Of a DNA stretch of 58,305 nucleotides, positions 27,261 through 34,206 are shown piece by piece (the first letter of the stretch is position 1; the number at the start of each line of letters is the position of its first letter). The translations under genes and the position numbers were made by a program. This DNA comes from Acidobacteriota bacterium (GTDB lineage: Bacteria > Acidobacteriota > Holophagae > Holophagales > Holophagaceae): NCBI GenBank assembly GCA_021794095.1, contig JAJYRN010000017.1:1-58305 (forward strand). The letters are read 5' to 3'. A model generated the notes under the pieces. The model worked only from the letters and a program-made list of their open reading frames with translations, searched no databases and was not told the origin of the DNA.

Positions 27261-28118
27261 TCAGGCCCGCTTCCGGTAGCCCATGGCCTTGCTGAAATGC
27301 ATGAGTTCGAAGCCGGTGTTGAAAGCGTGAATGCTCTCACTGTGGCCCACCAGGAGGGTGGCCCGCGGGTGGAGCTGGGCGTGGAATGCCTTGAGTACTT
27401 GGGCCTTCACGGCCTCGTCGAAGTAGATGAGCACGTTCCGGCAGAAGATCACGTCGAAGGCGCCGAGGGCCCGGTAGCCCACGTAGTCCACCAGGTTGAA
27501 GTTCCGGAACGTGGTGTAGCGATGGAGATCGGGCTTGATCTGGAACAGCTCCCGCCCCAGCGCCACGAAGTGCCGCTGGAGCTGATCGGGGGTCAGGTTG
27601 CGCAGCGTGTAGGCGTTGTACACGCCATCCTGGGCCTGGGCCAGCACCTTGTCGCTGATGTCCGTGCCGAGAATCTCCACGGTAAAGCCCCGGAGCACCG
27701 TGTCCCGCAGATCGTGGCAGATCATGGCCAGCGTGTAGGGCTCCTCCCCGCTGGAGCAGGCCGCGGACCAGATGCGCAGGCGGGTCTGCCCCCGTTCCCG
27801 GGCCAGCTTCGCCATGTCCGGCAGGACGATGTTCTGGAAGGCTTCGATCTGAGGCGGATTGCGCCAGAAGCTGGTTTCGTTGGTGGTGATCTCCACGAAC
27901 AGGCGCTTCAGCTCCGGGCCCCCCTGGAGGCCCTGGAGCAGGGCGAGGTAGTCGCCGTAGCTCTTGAGGTTCAGCTCCCCGAGCCGCTTGCTCAAGCGGT
28001 TCTCCAGGAAGTATTGTTTTGATTCATTAAAGAAGATGCCTGATTTTGCATAGATGAAATCCCGAATGCTCCTGAATTCGGAGAGGTTCATCTGCTGCTT
28101 GGCCTGGAGGGGATCCAT
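27261..28118 (-). CDS. cheR: Chemotaxis protein methyltransferase CheR
   Basis: A 285-aa SAM-dependent enzyme that methylates glutamates of chemoreceptors. The N-terminal helical domain (FRSIRDFIYAKSGIFFNESKQYFLENRL) is followed by the Rossmann domain with LRIWSAACSSGEEPYTLAM, EILGTDISDKVL, the DVIFCRNVLIYFD motif and the C-terminal LLVGHSESIH. It appears to be the first gene of the long minus-strand chemotaxis/kinase cluster ending at mutS. A hairpin-repeat remnant lies just upstream. Confidence 0.95.
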   Translation of the reverse strand: MDPLQAKQQMNLSEFRSIRDFIYAKSGIFFNESKQYFLENRLSKRLGELNLKSYGDYLALLQGLQGGPELKRLFVEITTNETSFWRNPPQIEAFQNIVLPDMAKLARERGQTRLRIWSAACSSGEEPYTLAMICHDLRDTVLRGFTVEILGTDISDKVLAQAQDGVYNAYTLRNLTPDQLQRHFVALGRELFQIKPDLHRYTTFRNFNLVDYVGYRALGAFDVIFCRNVLIYFDEAVKAQVLKAFHAQLHPRATLLVGHSESIHAFNTGFELMHFSKAMGYRKRA

Positions 28119-28166
28119 CGGGTCTCCTACCCGCGGGATCGGCGGCCCGGGCCGAGGCTTGAGTTT

Positions 28167-28220
28167 TCAGACGCGGAAGGACATCGCGAACCGAAGGTGA
28201 GCAGGCGGTCCCCCCTCGTT
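28167..28220. repeat. Deleted copy of the 99-bp hairpin repeat
   Basis: TCAGACGCGG at 28167-28176 is followed by GACATCGCGAACCGAAGG... and GGCGGTCCCCCCTCGTT at about 28204-28220, matching both outer parts of the 17.2-kb repeat unit in order. The central hairpin region is absent. It sits in the cheR-acpS intergenic gap. Confidence 0.7.
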
Positions 28221-28224
28221 GATA

Positions 28225-28593
28225 TCATTCCTCCAGGACCACCACCGCCAGGGCCATCTCCCCATCGTGGCTCACGCTGGCGTGGATCTTTCGGATGTTC
28301 CGGGACGCCAGCTGTCCGGCCAGGGCGCCTTCGGGATGGGCCTGGCCGTTCCGGTACCGCAGTTCCTTCCAGGACCAGCCGTCCAGCCCGACGCCCAGGG
28401 CCTTGCCGAAGGCCTCCCGGAGGGCCCAGCGGCCCGCCAACCGCTCCGGCAGCCGGTCCCGGTTCCCGGCCAGCAGGTAGGCGGCCTCGTCGGGGTGCAG
28501 GATGCGGTGGGCGCATTTCTCCGCCCCGAAGCGGGCCACCAGGTGGCGCCAGCGGGAAGGAGGGCAGAGATCCGTGCCAATGCCGTGGATCAT
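28225..28593 (-). CDS. acpS: Holo-[acyl-carrier-protein] synthase
   Basis: A 122-aa phosphopantetheinyl transferase that converts apo-ACP to holo-ACP. It has the typical start MIHGIGTDL, RILHPDEAAYL, the catalytic-helix segment LAGRWALREAFGKALG (usually FAAKEA) and HASVSHDGEMALAVVVL at the end. ATG overlaps the GNAT stop in an ATGA arrangement, so the two are translationally coupled. Length is normal for AcpS. Confidence 0.9.
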   Translation of the reverse strand: MIHGIGTDLCPPSRWRHLVARFGAEKCAHRILHPDEAAYLLAGNRDRLPERLAGRWALREAFGKALGVGLDGWSWKELRYRNGQAHPEGALAGQLASRNIRKIHASVSHDGEMALAVVVLEE

Positions 28594-29075
28594 GGGAGTT
28601 CCCGCGCGAACCAGTGGTCGCAGCCGCCGTGGCCGGTGCGGCCCAGGGGCGCGCAGAGAGGCCGGAAGCCCAGTTTCCCGTAGAGCTTCAGGGCCTGGTC
28701 CATGCCTGTGAGGGTCTCCAGGTAGCAGGTGCGGTAGCCCAGCTCCCCGGCCACCGCGAGGCAGTGGCGCAGCAGGGCCTCGCCCAGGCCCAGCCCCCGG
28801 GCCTCGGGCAGGAAGTACATCTTCCGTAATTCGCATACGCCGGGCCCGCCGCCCTCCAGGGCCGCCACGCCCCCGCCGCCCACCACCTGGTCCGTCTCGT
28901 CCACCACCACGAAATAGGCCGCGCCGGGCGCCGCGTAGGCCTGATGCATGTGGTCCACTTCCGGATCGTGGATCGCGAACCCGGGTCCGTCCGCCCCGAA
29001 TTCGGGCATGACGGTGCGGATGACGGCCGCCACGGCCGCGTCGTCCCGGGGTTCGATGGGGCGGAAGCGCAACAT
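28590..29075 (-). CDS. GNAT-family N-acetyltransferase
   Basis: 161 aa, a single acetyltransferase fold: MLRFRPIEPRDDAAVAAVIRT, the acetyl-CoA-binding region LRKMYFLPEARGLGLGEALL (Q/RxxGxG/A type) and YLETLTGMDQALKLYGKLGF. Substrate is unknown; the organisation suggests a small-molecule or peptide acetylase. The gene is divergent from the aldolase gene and translationally coupled to acpS. Confidence 0.88.
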   Translation of the reverse strand: MLRFRPIEPRDDAAVAAVIRTVMPEFGADGPGFAIHDPEVDHMHQAYAAPGAAYFVVVDETDQVVGGGGVAALEGGGPGVCELRKMYFLPEARGLGLGEALLRHCLAVAGELGYRTCYLETLTGMDQALKLYGKLGFRPLCAPLGRTGHGGCDHWFARELP

Positions 29076-29120
29076 GGTTCTACGGTACCGCATTCGGCCA
29101 TGCTGGAGAGGAGGTGTCCC

Positions 29121-29789
29121 ATGGCCCCTGCCGCCTTCCGCGACCGTCTTCGCACCGGGGCATCGCTCCTCGGCACCCTCGTCCAGATTCCCCGGCCGGA
29201 GGTGGCCGTGCGCCTGGCGGCCCAGGGCTTCGACTGGCTGTTCCTGGATGGCGAGCACGGTGGCTTCGGCCCCGCCGAGGCCTCGCGGACCCTGGCCGCC
29301 CTGGCGGGCGCCGTGCCCTGCCTGCTGCGGGTGCCCTCCCAGGAGCCCGACGTCCTTGCGGATGCCGCCGCCTGCGGGGCCGCGGGGCTGATCGTGCCCC
29401 ACGTGGATTCCGCGGCCCAGGCGGAGGCGGCGGTCCGGGCTGTACGGGGGCGGGGCCTCGTCGTGGTCCAGGCCGAATCCCGCGAGGCCGTGGCCGACAT
29501 CGAGGCCATCGTGCGGGTACCCGGTGTGGATGCGGTCTTCGTGGGGCCCTACGACTTGACCACGAGCCTCGGCATTCCCGAACGCTTCGACCATCCTGGC
29601 TTCCAGGCCGCCTTGGACACGATCCGCGAGGCCTGTCGCGCGGCGCAGATGCCCCTCGGCATCTTCCGCATGACCGGCGCCGAAGCCCGTATGCACATGG
29701 CCCAGGGCTTCACCCTCCTGGCTGCCGGCACCGACGGCGCCCTCCTGGAAGCCGGGGCGCGGAGCCTCCTGGCGGAACTGCGGGGCTGA
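29121..29789 (+). CDS. HpcH/HpaI-family aldolase
   Basis: 222 aa. A class II, metal-dependent pyruvate aldolase fold. The family signature is visible as GFDWLFLDGEHGGFGPAE, then LLRVPSQEPDVLADAAACGAAGLIVPHVDSAAQAE and VFVGPYDLTTSLGIPERFDHPGF. Such enzymes cleave 4-hydroxy-2-oxo acids to pyruvate and an aldehyde; the in vivo substrate is not evident. A good Shine-Dalgarno (GAGGAGG) lies about 8 bp before the ATG. Slightly shorter than most members (about 250 aa). Confidence 0.9.
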   Translation: MAPAAFRDRLRTGASLLGTLVQIPRPEVAVRLAAQGFDWLFLDGEHGGFGPAEASRTLAALAGAVPCLLRVPSQEPDVLADAAACGAAGLIVPHVDSAAQAEAAVRAVRGRGLVVVQAESREAVADIEAIVRVPGVDAVFVGPYDLTTSLGIPERFDHPGFQAALDTIREACRAAQMPLGIFRMTGAEARMHMAQGFTLLAAGTDGALLEAGARSLLAELRG

Positions 29790-29809
29790 ACCAGGAATCG
29801 GCAAAAAAG

Positions 29810-29912
29810 CTGGTCGCGGAAGGCACGGAAGTTCACGGAAGACACAGAAGAACCGAATGGCATCCGCTTTTTTCCGTGTTTTCCGGCCCTTTTCCGTGTC
29901 CTCCGTGACCAG
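29810..29912. repeat. Palindromic CACGGAAGA-type intergenic repeat
   Basis: CTGGTC (29810-29815) and GACCAG (29907-29912) bracket a region of CACGGAAGA-like units on the left and TTTCCGTGT-like units on the right, so a long imperfect hairpin can form. It lies between the converging aldolase and hrpB genes and may serve as a bidirectional terminator. Confidence 0.55.
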
Positions 29913-29926
29913 CCTGAACGCCGGTG

Positions 29927-32395
29927 TCACTCCGGCCAGTGATGCTTCGGATACCGCCTGGATAACGCCGGGCGCAGCTCTTTGTAGGCGCGCTGCCAGA
30001 AGCCGGCGAGGTCGGTGGTGACCTGGACGGCCCGCATATTGGGCGCCAGCAGGTGCAGCACCAGGGGCACGGCGCCCCCGGCCACGGCGGGGCTCTTTTT
30101 CAGGCCCCAGAAATCCTGGAGGCGGGAGGCGATCCAGGGCGGGTCGTCCTCGTAGTGCACCTTCGTGGGCCGGCCCTTGGGCAGCTGGATGGCCTCGGGG
30201 GCCCAGGCATCGAGCAGGCGCAGCGTTTCGGCGGGGAAGGCCGCGCGCAGGGCGGCGGTCCAGTCCACGTCCAGCACCTCGCGCAGGGTGGTCCGGCCCG
30301 CGCAGGCGCCCGTCAGCAGCGGGTCGAGGAGATCCTCCGGCAGGCCCAGGTCGGGGCGGTGCCGACGCAGAAAGGCCAGGCGGGCGAGAAACCGCGCGGG
30401 CACGTCATCCAGGGGGCGGTCCCGCAGGCCCTCGGCCAGCAGCGGCGCCACCCGGGGATCGGCCGGGTCCGCGGGTCCGCGGCTGGCGTCGAGCACCAGG
30501 CCTTCGAAGCGGATCTCCGTGCGGCGCTCCACGCGGCCTGCGGCGGCGTTGAACACCAGCTCATCCCCATCCTCCAGCCGCTCCGGGAAGGCGTCCAGCA
30601 GCCAGTCCGCCTCGCACCGGGAGGCCTGGCGGATCAGTGTCTGGGTGCCCGTGCCCTGCTTGGCGGCATCCGCTTCCAGGGCCAGGACGAGGCCGGGACG
30701 CCGCACACGGCTGCGGGGATCCAGCCGCGCCCCGCCGCCCCCCGCGAAGGCGCAGGTGCCGTTGGCGGAGAGCTGGCCCACCCGGTCCGGGTAGGCCCGC
30801 AGGAGGGCCTGGAGCAGCCGGGTTTCGGCGTCCGCCGGTTCCTCTGGCGCGGGCAGCAGGCACCGCAGGCTCTGCACGGCGCGGTGGGCCCGGTGGATGG
30901 CGGCGGCATCCAGTCCCGCGACCTGGCAGGCCCCTGCGGAGAAACCCGCGGTCTCGGCCTCCTCGAACTGGTCCAGGCGCAGCAGCAGGTCCGAATCCGC
31001 GCCATGGCCGGTGGTGGCGGGCGCGCGATCCAGGCCCTGGCGGGCGGTGAGATCGCCGGATTCCAACAGCGCCGCGGCCCGCAAGGCGATCTGGGGGATG
31101 CCCAGATCCTCACCCGCCACCGCGAGCCGCGCCAGGCGCGGATGCAGGGGCAGGGCGGCCATGCGTCGGCCCACCTTCGTAAGGCAGCCATCCGCCAGGG
31201 CCCCCAGTCGGGCAAGGAGATCCTCCGCTGCCGCCAGCGCCGGTTCCGGTGGGGCTTCGAACCAGTCCAGCGCCGCGGGTTCGCCGATGCCCATGCCGTG
31301 CAGCACCAGCAATGGTTCCGCCAGGTCCGCCCGCTGCAATTCGGGCGTGTCGAAGCCGGGCCGGGCCTGGAAGTCGGCCTCCGTGAAGAGGCGCAGGCAG
31401 CGGCCGGGTCCCGTGCGGCCCGCGCGGCCCGTGCGCTGCACGCAGCGGGCCTGGCTGATGCGGGTGGTGCGCAGGCCCGAGAGGCCTGACCAGGGCGAGT
31501 GCGTGGCCTCGCGGCCCAGGCCGGAATCCACCACGGCACCGATGCCGTCGAGGGTGACGGAGCTCTCCGCCACGTTGGTGCTGAGGATGATTTTGGGCAC
31601 CTCAGAGGCCGCCAGGGCGAAGGCCTGGGCGTCCGGTGAGAGATCCCCGTGCAGAAGCCGCAGACTGAGCCCCCGCCGCGCGGCCAGGGCCTCGCAGCCC
31701 CTCAGACAGGCGCGGATCTCCGCGGCGCCGGGCAGGAACACCAGGGTGTGTCCCTTCAGGCCTTCGCCGTAGAGCCGGTCCAGGGCATCGGCCACCTGCT
31801 GCGCCAGCGGACGATCATCGGGCCGAACCAGGAAGGCCGTCTCCACGGGGAAGGCGCGGCCCTCGCTCCGGATCACCGGCGCGTCCAGGTAGGCCGCCAC
31901 GGGGCCGGGATCGAGGGTGGCGGACATGACCAGCAGCTTGAGGTCCGGCCGGGCGCCGCATTGGAGCCGGCGCAGCAGCGTCAGGGCCAGGTCCGTGTGC
32001 AGGTGCCGCTCGTGGAACTCGTCCAGCACCACTGCCGAGATCCCCTTCAGCTCCGGGTCACCCTGCAGCCGCCGCAGCAGCAGGCCCTCGGTGACGTAGC
32101 GCAGGCGCGTGGCCTTCGAGACCTTTTGCTCGAAGCGGACGGCGTAGCCCGCCGTCCGGCCCAGTTCCTCGCCCAGCTCGTCGGCCACCCGGGTGGCGGC
32201 CAGGCGGGCGGCCAGGCGCCGGGGTTCGAGGATCCAGCATTCGCCCCCGCCCAGGAGGCCCGCTTCCAGCAGGGCGGGGGGCACCCGGGTGGTCTTGCCC
32301 GCCCCGGGATCCGCCTGGAGGACGAGGTTTGGGCGAACCCCCAGCGAAGCCGTGATGTCCGGCAGGCGCGGGTCAATGGGGAGGGCGGGCCGCAT
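29927..32395 (-). CDS. hrpB: ATP-dependent helicase HrpB
   Basis: 822 aa, DExH-box RNA helicase family. Visible motifs: Walker A ADPGAGKTTRVP, DEFHERHLHTDLAL (DExH), VMSATLDP, then helicase C with TNVAESSVTLDGIGAVVDSGLGR and QRTGRAGRTGPGRCLRLF. The C-terminal HrpB domain ends LALSRR-like (ELRPALSRRYPKHHWPE), which is characteristic. Function in most bacteria is poorly known; mRNA processing is described in Xylella/Borrelia relatives. Confidence 0.95.
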   Translation of the reverse strand: MRPALPIDPRLPDITASLGVRPNLVLQADPGAGKTTRVPPALLEAGLLGGGECWILEPRRLAARLAATRVADELGEELGRTAGYAVRFEQKVSKATRLRYVTEGLLLRRLQGDPELKGISAVVLDEFHERHLHTDLALTLLRRLQCGARPDLKLLVMSATLDPGPVAAYLDAPVIRSEGRAFPVETAFLVRPDDRPLAQQVADALDRLYGEGLKGHTLVFLPGAAEIRACLRGCEALAARRGLSLRLLHGDLSPDAQAFALAASEVPKIILSTNVAESSVTLDGIGAVVDSGLGREATHSPWSGLSGLRTTRISQARCVQRTGRAGRTGPGRCLRLFTEADFQARPGFDTPELQRADLAEPLLVLHGMGIGEPAALDWFEAPPEPALAAAEDLLARLGALADGCLTKVGRRMAALPLHPRLARLAVAGEDLGIPQIALRAAALLESGDLTARQGLDRAPATTGHGADSDLLLRLDQFEEAETAGFSAGACQVAGLDAAAIHRAHRAVQSLRCLLPAPEEPADAETRLLQALLRAYPDRVGQLSANGTCAFAGGGGARLDPRSRVRRPGLVLALEADAAKQGTGTQTLIRQASRCEADWLLDAFPERLEDGDELVFNAAAGRVERRTEIRFEGLVLDASRGPADPADPRVAPLLAEGLRDRPLDDVPARFLARLAFLRRHRPDLGLPEDLLDPLLTGACAGRTTLREVLDVDWTAALRAAFPAETLRLLDAWAPEAIQLPKGRPTKVHYEDDPPWIASRLQDFWGLKKSPAVAGGAVPLVLHLLAPNMRAVQVTTDLAGFWQRAYKELRPALSRRYPKHHWPE

Positions 32396-32454
32396 CCTTC
32401 CAGCCTACCCCGGCCGGGTGCCGGGCTCTGGGCTGCGGGGCCCGCCACGGCATC

Positions 32455-32694
32455 GTGGGCATCCCCGATCTGGTGGTGGAGATCCTGAGCCCTGCCACGG
32501 CCAGCCGGGATAACGTGAAGAAGCGCTGGGCCTACGCCGAGGCGGGCATCCCCGAGTACCTGATCGTGGATCCCTCCGAGCAGGTGGCCATGCTCCTGCG
32601 GCTGGAGGGCGGGCACTACCTGGACAGCGCGCCCGTCGAATGGGGCGCTGTGGTGGGTCTGCTGGGCGGGAAACTGTCCATCACGCTGGGTTGA
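32455..32694 (+). pseudogene. Uma2-family (DUF820) nuclease-like remnant, N-terminus lost
   Basis: 79 codons reading GIPDLVVEILSPATASRDNVKKRWAYAEAGIPEYLIVDPSEQ, the second half of the Uma2 PD-(D/E)xK-like fold; the frame can be followed a few codons further left (RHGIVG). The first roughly 100 residues are absent and hrpB begins only 60 bp upstream on the other strand. Probably a dead fragment left by a deletion. Confidence 0.72.
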
Positions 32695-32793
32695 GGCCTT
32701 TAAGCCAAGCCGAGCGGCGGGGCCCACGTGGATCGCTGCCACCCAGCGGCGCCGACCTGCCTTCGCGTAGAATGGAACCTCCAAGGAGACGAC

Positions 32794-33762
32794 ATGGCGG
32801 GCATGGAGACGGCGGGTGTGGGCGGCAAGGCGGGCGTGGTGATGGACAGCCTGCGGGATGCCTACGGAGACACCCTGGTGGAGCTGGGCAACGAGGGCGC
32901 CAACCTCATCGTCTTCGACGCGGATCTGGCCGGGTCCACCCGCACCAGCAAGTTCGCCAAGGCTTTCCCGGAGCGCTTCTTCAACATGGGCGCCGCCGAG
33001 CAGGGCATGGTGGCCGCCGCCGCCGGGGCAAGCACCACGGGCGTGGTGCCCTTCGTCAGCACCTTCGCCATGTTCGCCACGGGCCGCGCCTACGAATTCG
33101 TGCGCCAGGCCTGCGGCGTGGGCCACCAGAACGTGAAGATCGTGGCCACCCACGCGGGCCTCACCGTGGGCGAGGACGGCGGCACCCACCAGTGCCTGGA
33201 GGATCTAGCCCTCATGCGGATGATCCCGGGCATGACCGTGATTTCCCCCGCTGACGCGCTGGAGACCAAGCAGGCCGTCCGCGCCGCCTTCGTCCACAAG
33301 GGCCCCGTCTACATCCGCCTCACCCGGGACAAGTTCCCCCGCATCCACGCGGCGGATTACCGCTTCCAGATCGGCAAGGCCGTGGTGATGCGCGAAGGCA
33401 AGGACGTGCTGCTGGTGGGCTGCGGCCTGGGCACCTCCATCTGCCTGGAGGCCGCGGAGCTGCTGGCTTCCGAAGGCATCGGGGCCACGGTGCTGCACTG
33501 CCCTACGATCAAGCCCTTCGACCGCGAGACGCTGCTGGCCCTGGCGAAGACCCACAAGGCTGTCGTCACCTGCGAGGAGCACCAGGCCCACGGCGGTCTG
33601 GGGGGCGTGGTGGCGGAGCTGCTGTCGGAAGCCCATCCCATGCCTCTGCGGCGGGTGGGCGTGCAGGACGCCTTCGGCCAGAGCGGCAAGCCCGAGAAGT
33701 TGCTGGAGGCCTACGGCATCACCCCGAAGGCCGTGGCGGAGGCGGCCAAGGCCGCACTCTGA
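32794..33762 (+). CDS. Transketolase C-terminal subunit
   Basis: 322 aa covering the pyrimidine-binding and C-terminal domains of a thiamine-diphosphate transketolase (DLAGSTRTSKFAKAFPERFFNMGAAEQGMVAAAAG, FVSTFAMFATGRAYEFVRQ, GEDGGTHQCLEDLALMRMIPGM). The N-terminal ThDP-phosphate half, usually the gene just upstream in split transketolases, is not in the window; a Uma2 remnant occupies that place. Good Shine-Dalgarno (AAGGAG) before the ATG at 32794. The stop overlaps the next start. Confidence 0.93.
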   Translation: MAGMETAGVGGKAGVVMDSLRDAYGDTLVELGNEGANLIVFDADLAGSTRTSKFAKAFPERFFNMGAAEQGMVAAAAGASTTGVVPFVSTFAMFATGRAYEFVRQACGVGHQNVKIVATHAGLTVGEDGGTHQCLEDLALMRMIPGMTVISPADALETKQAVRAAFVHKGPVYIRLTRDKFPRIHAADYRFQIGKAVVMREGKDVLLVGCGLGTSICLEAAELLASEGIGATVLHCPTIKPFDRETLLALAKTHKAVVTCEEHQAHGGLGGVVAELLSEAHPMPLRRVGVQDAFGQSGKPEKLLEAYGITPKAVAEAAKAAL

Positions 33763-34058
33763 TGGATACCTTTCGCGCCAGCCGGTGGACCCGGGGGAAT
33801 CACCTCTTTCCCACGGTCATCGAGGTGTCGGAGATGGCGGTGGTCCGCCGGAAGCGCTCCTGGCTCTCGATGAACGAGATCAGCATCCACCTCTCCAAGG
33901 TGGCCAGCGTCCGCATTGACACGGGTCTGCTGTGGGCTGACATCCTGGTGGAGAGTACCGGCGGCAGCGACCCGCTGACCAGCCACGGCCACCGCAAGCC
34001 CGATGCCCGCCGCATCAAAGAACTCATCGAGGCGGCCCAGAGCCGCGGCATGCGGTAG
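33762..34058 (+). CDS. Small PH-domain-like protein
   Basis: 98 aa. The pattern NHLFPTVIEVSEMAVVRRKRSWLSMNEISIHLSKVASVRIDTGLLWADILVES resembles bacterial pleckstrin-homology-like (YdbS/bPH) domains, beta-rich with a C-terminal helix (ARRIKELIEAAQS). No membrane segment. Its ATG overlaps the transketolase TGA (TGATG), so translation is coupled. Function unknown. Confidence 0.65.
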   Translation: MDTFRASRWTRGNHLFPTVIEVSEMAVVRRKRSWLSMNEISIHLSKVASVRIDTGLLWADILVESTGGSDPLTSHGHRKPDARRIKELIEAAQSRGMR

Positions 34059-34206
34059 ATCGCATCGCTTCCTTTCCCGTTCATGGGGGCAAGCTGTCTG
34101 AGCCCCTTCTTCGCGCGTCCTTGGCGGCCCTTTCCCGGGGTGGCGCGATGTCCCCCACTTCTTGAGTGCGGAGGGCCACGGTCCGAAGTACCTTCCAGGT
34201 GCTCCC

